Source: Saccharothrix sp. NRRL B-16348
GTDB taxonomy: Bacteria; Actinomycetota; Actinomycetes; Mycobacteriales; Pseudonocardiaceae
Length of the DNA stretch: 64,000 nt
Direction of reading: 5' to 3'
Assembly (NCBI RefSeq): GCF_001280085.1
Contig: NZ_LGED01000200.1
Span: forward strand, 136,679-200,678
In this document: positions 26,001 to 32,114 of the stretch, piece after piece
Layout of the letters: the number at the start of each line of letters is the position of its first letter
Position numbering within the stretch: the stretch's first letter is position 1
Translations under genes and position numbers: made by a program
The notes under the pieces: generated by a model
What the model was told of the DNA's origin: nothing
Database searches by the model: none
The model's input: only the letters and a program-made list of their open reading frames with translations

Positions 26001-27622
26001 GATTGGTCGGCTTCGTCTCCGCCGCACGCCGTGCGCCGCTGCCGGAGTCCTCTGACGGCCGAGCGGAGCTCACCGAAGTGGTCCAGGACGCGACCTCCGG
26101 CATCGAGGACGAGACGGCTCGCATCGACGTCGCACGCTTCCGACGTCACCTCGACCGAGCCCAACTCCTCGCCATGGCGCACGCGCTGCGCGGGCACGGG
26201 TTGTTCCCCGACCCCGGCACAGTGCACACAGTGGAGGAAGTCCTCGACGGAGCCAAGGTCGCACCCCAGCACCACCGACTGGTTCGGCGCTGGCTCCGGG
26301 TCTTGGGCGAGGAGGGTGTGCTGCTGGCGGCCGACGGTCACTACCGCATGCCGCAACCGGTCACCGCCGAGGCCGTGGACGACGCGTGGCGGCAGGCCGA
26401 CGAGGCTCGTCCGGCCTTGGTCGTGCCCGACGACCTCATGTGGTACCTGAAAGTCAGCATCGACCACCTCCCGGACCTGATGCACGGTGACGTCGAGCAG
26501 GTCCAACTGTTCTTCCCCGAGGGCAGGCTCGACTACGCGAAGGCGATGTACGAGGAGACCGCGATCGCGCGCTACCTCAACCAGGCGACGGTCGCCGCCA
26601 TCGCAGAGCTCGCGCGGAATCACTCCGAGCCACGCCCGTTCCGCATCCTCGAAGTGGGCGCCGGAACCGCCGGCACCAGTCGAGATCTCATCCCGCTCCT
26701 CGACGGCTTGGACGTCGAGTACGTGTTCACCGACGTCACGGCCTTCTTCCTCACCGACGCTCGTGCGCGATTCGGCCACTTCCCCTGGATGGAGTTCGGC
26801 ACCTACGACATCAACGAGGACTTCCGGTCGCAGGGACTCGCCGCCAACTCGTTCGACGTGGTGCTCTGCGCTCACATCCTGCACAACGCCCAGGACATCA
26901 GCCGGACGATGCGGCAGCTCCGTGAGCTGACTCGTCCCGGCGGTGCCGTCGCCGTCCTGGAGATGACGCACGAGCACCACGAAATGATGACCTGCATGGA
27001 GTTCATGGTCCGCAGTGACGGTGACTTCGACGATCGTCGCCGCGGCCGTGATGAGCTGTTCCTCGCCCGTTCGGGGTGGATGGAGGAGATCGAGGCCGCG
27101 GACGGTCGTTGTGAGGCGATCTTCCCGCCCGATGGTAGTCCCATGCGCTCGTTCGGCCAGGACTTCTTCCTCATCAGGGTCAAGGAGGATCGCGTCGATC
27201 TCGATGCCGACGAGGTGCTCGACGCCTTGGCCGAGCGGCTTCCGGAACACATGATCCCCTCGGAGCTGCAGATCGTCGACTCCCTGCCGTTGAGCGACAA
27301 CGGGAAGGTCGACCGCAAGCGCCTCGCCGCGTGGACGATCCGAGTCGACGCGGCGGCAGACTCGGTGCGGGCCGAACCCCGAGAGGGGACCGAGCGGCAG
27401 CTGGCGGAGGTTTGGGCCGAAGGTCTCGGCAAAGCCGCCGTGAGTCGCGACCGCACGCTGGCCGAGCTGGGCGGCGACTCGTTGCTGACGGTGCGCATTG
27501 TCCGCCGAACCCGAGAACTTGTGCCCGCCGCGGCTGGTGTGGAGTTCCGGGACCTGCTCGGGCGCATGCTCCGGCAGCCGACGATCGCCGACCTCGCGGC
27601 CTGGTTGGAGGCGCGGTCTTGA
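23027..27622 (+). CDS. NRPS: ArCP-Cy-A(MT/E)-PCP, predicted aryl-thiazoline synthetase
   Basis: The 1531-aa synthetase begins with an aryl carrier domain (phosphopantetheine Ser44 in SEGLDSIRMM). A heterocyclisation domain follows (about 100-530; DxxxxD motif as VDLLVADVAS near 231). The A domain (about 540-1000) has A3 FTSGSTGRPKG near 702 and pocket residues in FDLSVYD, WNSVPA and ATEAAIWSI, which fit cysteine codes of pyochelin/yersiniabactin enzymes. Inside the A domain, before its A10 motif (NGKVDRKRL near 1424), sits a SAM-binding-fold domain (ILEVGAGTAGTSRDL near 1206). In relatives this is a C-methyltransferase or, in PchE, an epimerase; I cannot say which here. A terminal PCP carries Ser in LGGDSLLTV near 1483. 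Expected product: salicyl-cysteine cyclised to a hydroxyphenyl-thiazoline thioester. No thioesterase is fused; a separate one overlaps the stop. Confidence 0.92.
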   Translation: MADALNSTGSSARLSLKASVAGLLGTSEDSLDENVDLISEGLDSIRMMKVVGTLRKAGVPVSFAELAERPTLGHWMELVDRHAAAPTAAPQATSATAADDTTPFDLTPVQHAYWVGRREEMALGGVGCHAYFEFDGRLVDPDRLDDAVRKVIARHGMLRARFLSDGRQQITSSADWRGLTVHDLRSTEQVEERLREIRAGLCHRRMDVEHGQVFDVQLALLPGDRTRIHLDVDLLVADVASIQVILRDLAIAYSRPEDLPGSPQYSFADYLRDLAATRAEPRRRAQDHWRARLAEMPTGGPQLPLARDPGQVEAPRFSRRTFTLSRDSWATVKGRAAAAGVTPAMVLATAFAETLAAWSAQRRFLLNVPLFDRQHLHDDVPEMVADFTNLLLLEADMTAVAPFADRVRALQGRFRADVAFAEYSAVEVLRDMSRGLDGEQVAAPVVFASNIGGEFVGPEFTDVLGRFEWMLSQTPQVWLDHQLYEIDGDLLLAWDVVDELFPPGLVDDMFDAYRGLLHWLADFGTDWSSPVPMLVPQRQLAARAAVNSTAAPIPDSLLHEPFVTVARAEPDRVALILADGEQVSYGDLLHRAGAVAHAVRAAGTTPGDLVAVVLEKGWPQIAAVLGTLMAGCAYVPVDGNQPAVRRDQMLNDAGVAVVLTDSAGESGAWPAGLRAIAVDALTPAEPPVGDAASPDDLAYVIFTSGSTGRPKGVMISHRAARNTIEDIDRRFAIGRHDRVLGLANLGFDLSVYDIFGTLALGGTLVLPSPARRGDPSHWAHLVATAGVTVWNSVPAQLQMLNDFIEGPAPELASLRLAMLSGDWIPVGLPDEIRAKIPGLTLISLGGATEAAIWSIYYPIDHVPTEWTSIPYGKPLANQSFYVLDDAMRPVPDLVAGELYIGGAGVALGYLGDEAKTAERFVRHPETGERLYRTGDLGRYLPDGNIEFLGRTDFQVKVRGHRIELAEIEAALQSVPGVASAAVIVDGDRNDRRLVGFVSAARRAPLPESSDGRAELTEVVQDATSGIEDETARIDVARFRRHLDRAQLLAMAHALRGHGLFPDPGTVHTVEEVLDGAKVAPQHHRLVRRWLRVLGEEGVLLAADGHYRMPQPVTAEAVDDAWRQADEARPALVVPDDLMWYLKVSIDHLPDLMHGDVEQVQLFFPEGRLDYAKAMYEETAIARYLNQATVAAIAELARNHSEPRPFRILEVGAGTAGTSRDLIPLLDGLDVEYVFTDVTAFFLTDARARFGHFPWMEFGTYDINEDFRSQGLAANSFDVVLCAHILHNAQDISRTMRQLRELTRPGGAVAVLEMTHEHHEMMTCMEFMVRSDGDFDDRRRGRDELFLARSGWMEEIEAADGRCEAIFPPDGSPMRSFGQDFFLIRVKEDRVDLDADEVLDALAERLPEHMIPSELQIVDSLPLSDNGKVDRKRLAAWTIRVDAAADSVRAEPREGTERQLAEVWAEGLGKAAVSRDRTLAELGGDSLLTVRIVRRTRELVPAAAGVEFRDLLGRMLRQPTIADLAAWLEARS

Positions 27623-28401
27623 CGTGGTCGGCCGATGTGGGGACGGACGCCTGGATCCGCTGCTTCCGCCGACGGCGGCGCGCTGCTGTCCGACTGGTGT
27701 GCTTCCCCCACGCCAGTGGCTCGGCGGGTTACTTCCGCCCGTGGGCTGCGCTGCTGCCCCCTGACGTCGAATTGCGCGCGGTGCAGTACCCCGGGCGCGA
27801 GGACCGCATGGACGAGCCCATGCCGGAGACGTTGACCGCCATGGCGGTGCAGATCGCTGCCGCGCTCGCCGCGAGGGACCAGCGCGACCTCGTCCTTTTC
27901 GGGCACAGCATGGGTGCCGTGGTCGCCTACGAGGTCGCGGTGCGGCTCGCGGGTGGGCACGGCCCGGTGAACCGGCTCGTCGTGTCCGGCCAGCCGGCCC
28001 CGCACATGACGCGGGACGATCGGCGCAACGTCCTGGGCGACGACGAGCTGATCGAGGAGTTGGTCGACCTCGGCGGTGTCGAGCGGCAACTCCTTCGCGA
28101 CGATGATGTGCGGCGCTTGCTGCTTCCCGTCGTCCGCGCCGATCTGCGGTTGATCGAGTCACACCGCTACACCGCGCACGATCGCCTGCCGATTCCCGTC
28201 TCGGCGTTCACCGGCACCTCCGACCCGGAGGTCACCGAGGAAGAAGCCGCGGGGTGGGAGCGGTACACACGCGCGGGATTCGACCTGCACAGGTTCGAGG
28301 GCGACCACTTCTACCTCACTGCCCAGCGCAGGCAAGTGGTCCAGAGGCTCTGTGCCGTTCTCGGCGTCGGTGCGGCTTCGGCCTGGCCGTCCACTCCCTG
28401 A
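27619..28401 (+). CDS. Type II thioesterase
   Basis: The 260-aa alpha/beta hydrolase removes stalled or wrong acyl groups from carrier domains. It has 'RLVCFPHASGSAGYFRPW' at the start, the nucleophile Ser in LFGHSMGAVVAYE, Asp in 'FTGTSDPEVTEEE' and the C-terminal His in 'FEGDHFYL'. Its TTG start overlaps the NRPS stop codon (TTGA), so translation is coupled; an open extension further upstream is out of register with the family. Type II enzymes of this kind accompany almost every pyochelin, yersiniabactin and mycobactin-like system. It might also release the thiazoline intermediate, since the NRPS has no TE domain. Confidence 0.93.
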   Translation: MTWSADVGTDAWIRCFRRRRRAAVRLVCFPHASGSAGYFRPWAALLPPDVELRAVQYPGREDRMDEPMPETLTAMAVQIAAALAARDQRDLVLFGHSMGAVVAYEVAVRLAGGHGPVNRLVVSGQPAPHMTRDDRRNVLGDDELIEELVDLGGVERQLLRDDDVRRLLLPVVRADLRLIESHRYTAHDRLPIPVSAFTGTSDPEVTEEEAAGWERYTRAGFDLHRFEGDHFYLTAQRRQVVQRLCAVLGVGAASAWPSTP

Positions 28402-28414
28402 ACCGAGCATCATT

Positions 28415-28474
28415 CAATTCCTACAAGGCTGTAGTTTTATGCTGTCGTGTATTACGACAGCCTTGTAGGAATTG
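28415..28474. promoter_or_regulatory. 18-bp perfect inverted repeat containing two CTAC-N6-GTAG-type boxes
   Basis: Arms at 28415-28432 (CAATTCCTACAAGGCTGT) and 28457-28474 are perfect complements separated by 24 nt. Each arm holds one box: CTACAAGGCTGTAG at 28421-28434 and, on the other strand, CTACAAGGCTGTCG at 28455-28468. It lies 14 bp after the thioesterase stop and 117 bp before the next start. It can act as a paired operator for the downstream polycistron, as an attenuator or terminator hairpin after the NRPS operon, or both. Confidence 0.65.
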
Positions 28475-28590
28475 CCGAATCGGTTGCGGCCCTCAGAGTC
28501 GTCGTGTTAGGTTCCTCGCCATAAATTGGGAAGTGATTAATCGTCCACTGGTCGAATCCTGGGTCTACTCATGTCCGGATTCGAAGGGAA

Positions 28591-29478
28591 GTGGTTATCC
28601 TGGCGTCGACTGTCTTCACCGACTTTGACACGACATTGGCCGAGGCACTGGACGAAGTGCTCTTCGAAGTGCCCTACAGCAGTGCCGCCCAGTTCCACGA
28701 GTACTACGGCTCCGGTGCGCCGCCGCGCGGGCTCGGCATGGGCTGTGCCTGGCAGACCTTCGAGGTGTCGCGGCTCGTAGAGGTGCGCAGCGGCGTCAAG
28801 GCGACTTACTTGTTCTCCGGACGGCACGTCGCGGCGGTCTACCAGCAGCCGGATCGGATGACCGTGCTCGACCCCTACCTGCCGCACCGGCGGCCGATCG
28901 TCCTGCGGCGTGCCGATGTGGTGGACGGCGCGGTCACGGTGGAGGCGGACGCGTACCCGTTGCGCGTGACCGCGACCGGCGAACCGGCTCCGTCCAAGGT
29001 CCGGATCACCTGGACACCGTCCAATGGCACGGTGCACAGCGAATACAGCCGGTATCGGCCTCGGCTGGGACATTACGCCACCTTCCGGGCCTTCACCTTC
29101 AAGCCGGGTTCCGTGCTGCCGGCGTTCCCGCCACCGCGGGGCCTGGTCAAGCGGTTGTTGTTGCACGCGGAGCAGAACAACCTGTCGATCCGGGTCATCG
29201 ACCGCGAAGAACTGTGGATGCGGGAACTCGTCCTGCCGTTCACCGGCCGTGACCGCGCGGATCTCGCGGACCCGCGACACCTGATCACCAAGGACAACCA
29301 GGGCAAGGTCAGCGAGGGCGGGACCGAAGGCTTCCTGCGGGACCTCGACGCCATTTGCCACATCGTCTCGAAAGATCCCGACGAATTGGTGGCGTACCTG
29401 CTCGACGCGGCACGGATCTACCAGGAGATCGCTCCTGCCGATCTCGAAGTCCCCGATTACCCGGTGGAGGACGAATGA
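28591..29478 (+). CDS. Unknown protein with an NAT-like Cys-His-Asp arrangement
   Basis: I recognise no family with certainty. The 295-aa protein contains Cys52 (GLGMGCAWQTFEV), His79 (FSGRHVAAVY) and Asp94 (MTVLDPYLPHR). The His-Asp spacing of 15 equals that of arylamine N-acetyltransferases (His107-Asp122), and the surrounding strands resemble the NAT/transglutaminase core. NAT homologues such as RifF release polyketides as amides, so a chain-release or acyl-transfer role is possible (inference). The C-terminal 120 residues are unlike NAT. The start is uncertain: GTG 28591 follows GAAGGGAA with almost no spacing. It heads a run of overlapping genes and ends in ATGA shared with the next gene. 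Confidence 0.55.
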   Translation: MVILASTVFTDFDTTLAEALDEVLFEVPYSSAAQFHEYYGSGAPPRGLGMGCAWQTFEVSRLVEVRSGVKATYLFSGRHVAAVYQQPDRMTVLDPYLPHRRPIVLRRADVVDGAVTVEADAYPLRVTATGEPAPSKVRITWTPSNGTVHSEYSRYRPRLGHYATFRAFTFKPGSVLPAFPPPRGLVKRLLLHAEQNNLSIRVIDREELWMRELVLPFTGRDRADLADPRHLITKDNQGKVSEGGTEGFLRDLDAICHIVSKDPDELVAYLLDAARIYQEIAPADLEVPDYPVEDE

Positions 29479-29996
29479 CCGCCGTGCCGACGACCCGCAC
29501 CCGCTCTTACTTCCTCGCCGGGCTCATGCAGGGCGCTCGTCCCGGCGCCGAACTGGCCGACCAGGGCTACCGCGGTGCGCTGCGTGAGCTGATCACGCGG
29601 CGCGACCCGCAGGCCGTGGTCCACGACCCGATCGAGATCCTCACCGGTTGGTTCGCCAACGACGAGGCGGAGATCCGCGCAGCGCACGCCGCCCTCGCCG
29701 ACCAGTCGGTCATCCACCGCGACACGCTGCCGGAGCCGGTGCTGCGGCTCATCGAAGGCTTCCACCACCTCACCGGCCTCGCTGCCGAGTCGGACGTGTG
29801 CGTGGCCTGGCTCCCGGGCCGGGAGCCCAGCATGGGCACCGCGGCCGAGATGCAGCGCGCTTACCTGGCGGGCCGGACGGTCGTGGCCATCACCGAGATG
29901 CGCCAGACCTTGGCGATCCTCGCCTGCTCGACCGTGATCGTCCCGAACCTCGAGGCGTTCGCCGACTGGCTGGAGATGGGCGGCGAATCGTTGTGA
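29475..29996 (+). CDS. Nucleoside 2-deoxyribosyltransferase-like protein
   Basis: The 173-aa protein begins with 'RSYFLAGLMQGAR', a strand plus nucleotide-binding loop. It has 'SDVCVAWLPGREPSMGTAAE' followed by 'MQRAYLAGRTVVAITEM', matching the Gly-Thr-x-x-Glu motif of nucleoside deoxyribosyltransferases and related N-glycosidases, where the Glu is the nucleophile. Such enzymes cleave or exchange bases on nucleosides, nucleoside monophosphates or ribosyl conjugates. It overlaps the previous gene (ATGA) and the following PurF-like gene (GTGA), which points to shared chemistry on a phosphoribosyl compound. The specific substrate is not known, and a pathway role is inference from context. Confidence 0.6.
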   Translation: MTAVPTTRTRSYFLAGLMQGARPGAELADQGYRGALRELITRRDPQAVVHDPIEILTGWFANDEAEIRAAHAALADQSVIHRDTLPEPVLRLIEGFHHLTGLAAESDVCVAWLPGREPSMGTAAEMQRAYLAGRTVVAITEMRQTLAILACSTVIVPNLEAFADWLEMGGESL

Positions 29997-31447
29997 CGCC
30001 GGTGCGCGCCGTCGACAAGCCGCGCGAGGCGTGCGGGGTCGCGGGGGCGTGGGGCGGACCGGACCAGGATGCCCCCGACCTGGTCCGGAACATGCTGCTC
30101 GCGCTCCAGCACCGCGGGCAGGAGGCGACGGGCATCGCGCTGTCCACGCCGGGCGGGCTGGTGCTGCAGGCGGGGAACGACCAGGTCGCGGTGGTGTTCC
30201 CGGAGGGTCGTCCGGTCGGCAGGTCGACGGGCGCAATCGGTCATGTGCGGTACGGAACGGTACGAGCCGGATCCGATCGCCCACAGCCCGTCCTGGCCGG
30301 TCCGGCCGGTAGCCGACTCGCCTTGGCGCACAACGGGACGCTCGTGGACGCCGCAGACGTGGCGGAAGAGCACGGTGTGGTCGCCGGTTCGGACGTGACG
30401 GACAGTGAGACCCTCGCCGACCTCCTCGCGACGGTCATGACCCGCCACGACATCGACCTGTCCACCGCGTTGCACCGGGTGCTGCCACGACTGACCGGCG
30501 CCTATTCGCTGGTCCTGACCGACGGTGACAAGCTCTACGGCGTCCGGGATCCGCACGGATTCCGGCCGTTGTGCCTCGGTCGGCTGGACGGGACGTGGCT
30601 GCTGGCATCGGAAACGGCCGCGATCCGCGCGGTCGGTGGTCGTGTGGTCCGCGAGCTCGAACCGGGCGAGGTCGTCGAACTCGACGGTCTCCGGCTGCGC
30701 AGCAGCAGGGTCGACGTGGTGGAGGCCCGGCAAGCCCGGTGCCTCTTCGAGTACGTCTACTTCGCGCGTCCCGACTCCGAGTTCGGCGGACGAAGTGTGT
30801 ACACGGTCCGCCACTTGGCAGGCCGGACGCTCGCCGAGGAAGCTCCGCCACCGCCGACTGGTGCACCGCAGGAGCTGGTCGTCGTCGGGGTTCCGGAAAC
30901 GGCGCGGGTCGCCGCCGACGGCTACGCGGCCCAAGCCGGGCTGCCTGTGGTTCAAGGGTTGATCCCTCGCGCGGGCGCGAGCCGGACGTTCATCGAGCCC
31001 AACCAGGGCGCTCGGGCACGCGCGGTGCGGACGAAGCTGGCCGCGGTGCCTGCCGCCGTCGAGGGCCGGGACGTGATCGTGGTCGACGATTCGGTGGTGC
31101 GGGGGACCACGCTGCGAGCGATCGTCGCGCTGCTCCGTGAAGCGGGCGCCCGTTCGGTGCACGTGCGGGTGGCCTCACCGGCCTACCGGTTCCCGTGCTG
31201 CTACGGCATCGACACCGGCCGGCCGGAGGAGCTCCTCGCGGGCACAACCCCAGACGAGGACATGACCGCGGCCCTGGGCTGCGACAGCCTGTCCTTCCTG
31301 ACTCTCAAAGGACTCCTGGCCGCGGTAGCCGGTGACCGGGACACCGTGTGCGCCGCGTGCCTGACCGGTCGTTACCCCACCGCCGTGCCGCGTTCGTGGC
31401 CCGTCCCGCATCCTCCTGCCGCCGTCGGAACGACTCAGGGACTGTGA
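29993..31447 (+). CDS. PurF-type amidophosphoribosyltransferase (cluster paralogue)
   Basis: The 484-aa protein has an N-terminal class II glutamine amidotransferase domain. The nucleophile Cys follows a 13-residue propeptide (REACGVAGAW), with 'LQHRGQEATGIA', 'IGHVRYGT' and 'LAHNGTLVDA'. The C-terminal phosphoribosyltransferase domain carries the PRPP loop 'VIVVDDSVVRGTT' and 'FIEPNQGARARAVRTKL'. All PurF hallmarks are present, so it probably makes 5-phosphoribosylamine from PRPP and glutamine. A second purF inside a biosynthetic operon, without other purine genes, suggests a dedicated use: supplying phosphoribosylamine or ammonia to the product, or self-protection. It overlaps its upstream neighbour (GTGA) and is 7 bp from the methyltransferase gene. 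Confidence 0.88.
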   Translation: MTPVRAVDKPREACGVAGAWGGPDQDAPDLVRNMLLALQHRGQEATGIALSTPGGLVLQAGNDQVAVVFPEGRPVGRSTGAIGHVRYGTVRAGSDRPQPVLAGPAGSRLALAHNGTLVDAADVAEEHGVVAGSDVTDSETLADLLATVMTRHDIDLSTALHRVLPRLTGAYSLVLTDGDKLYGVRDPHGFRPLCLGRLDGTWLLASETAAIRAVGGRVVRELEPGEVVELDGLRLRSSRVDVVEARQARCLFEYVYFARPDSEFGGRSVYTVRHLAGRTLAEEAPPPPTGAPQELVVVGVPETARVAADGYAAQAGLPVVQGLIPRAGASRTFIEPNQGARARAVRTKLAAVPAAVEGRDVIVVDDSVVRGTTLRAIVALLREAGARSVHVRVASPAYRFPCCYGIDTGRPEELLAGTTPDEDMTAALGCDSLSFLTLKGLLAAVAGDRDTVCAACLTGRYPTAVPRSWPVPHPPAAVGTTQGL

Positions 31448-31454
31448 CTGACCC

Positions 31455-32114
31455 ATGACCAAGACGAGCAATCACCTGGAAAGCCGCGGCGGGCGTCGAT
31501 TCGCCCGCAACTACGAGAGCCTGGCCGCCGAAGCCGAGCGCCGTTGGATCGGACCCCTCCGGGGTCGCATGCTCAACCGGCTTCGCGGACACGTCCTGGA
31601 GGTCGGCGCCGGAGCGGGCGCGAACCTGCCCTTCTACTCCGAGGACCTCGATCTCGTCGCCGTTGAACCGTCGAGCACGATGCGCGCGCAGTTCGTGCGG
31701 AACGCCGAGAAAGCCGGTCGGCAGGTCAAGGTCGTCGACGCGACGGCCGAGCGGCTCCCCTTCGACGACGACAGCTTCGACGCCGTCGTCTGCACGCTCG
31801 TGCTGTGCAGCATCGCCGACCTGGACGAGGCGCTGGACGAGATCAGGCGGGTCCTCAAGCCGGGCGGCGAGTTGGTCTTCCTCGAACACGTCCGCGCGTC
31901 CGGCCGAGTCGCGGGTGCGTTGCAGGACCTGGTCACGCCGATGGTGCGCCGCATCGCCTTCGGGTGCAGGCCGAACAGCCGCAGCGTCGACGCCATGGCT
32001 CGCCACGGGTTCCTGGTCGAGATCGTCGACCGGCTGCCGAGGCCCTGGCCGAGGTACCCGACGAACTCGCCGTACCTCATCGGCATCGCCCGTCCCGCGC
32101 CTTCGGACAGGTGA
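31455..32114 (+). CDS. Class I SAM-dependent methyltransferase (first of two paralogues)
   Basis: The 219-aa protein has the SAM-binding motif I 'HVLEVGAGAGANLPFYSE', acidic motif II 'LVAVEPSSTMRAQFV', 'ERLPFDDDSFDAVVCTLVLC' and 'LKPGGELVFLEHVRA'. The ending resembles small-molecule methyltransferases of the UbiE/METTL7-like group. It is clearly related to the gene at 44053 (same order of motifs, including VLEHVRA-like and GCRPN blocks), so the two likely arose by duplication. Expected role: O-, N- or C-methylation of the lipid or aryl part of the product. Its TGA overlaps the ATG of the fatty-acyl-AMP ligase. Confidence 0.88.
   Translation: MTKTSNHLESRGGRRFARNYESLAAEAERRWIGPLRGRMLNRLRGHVLEVGAGAGANLPFYSEDLDLVAVEPSSTMRAQFVRNAEKAGRQVKVVDATAERLPFDDDSFDAVVCTLVLCSIADLDEALDEIRRVLKPGGELVFLEHVRASGRVAGALQDLVTPMVRRIAFGCRPNSRSVDAMARHGFLVEIVDRLPRPWPRYPTNSPYLIGIARPAPSDR

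Noticed and set aside
25703..28162. 819-codon minus-strand frame
   Set aside because: Antisense to the A domain, MT/E domain and thioesterase, all of which have clear motifs on the plus strand.
18565..28401. Cluster as a classical iron siderophore locus
   Set aside because: No IdeR/DtxR-type box, importer or reductase is visible, so this stays open rather than being annotated.
29993..31447. PurF gene as an ordinary purine-biosynthesis gene
   Set aside because: No other purine gene is next to it, and it overlaps a cluster gene by 4 bp, so it is treated as a cluster paralogue; a house-keeping copy is expected elsewhere.
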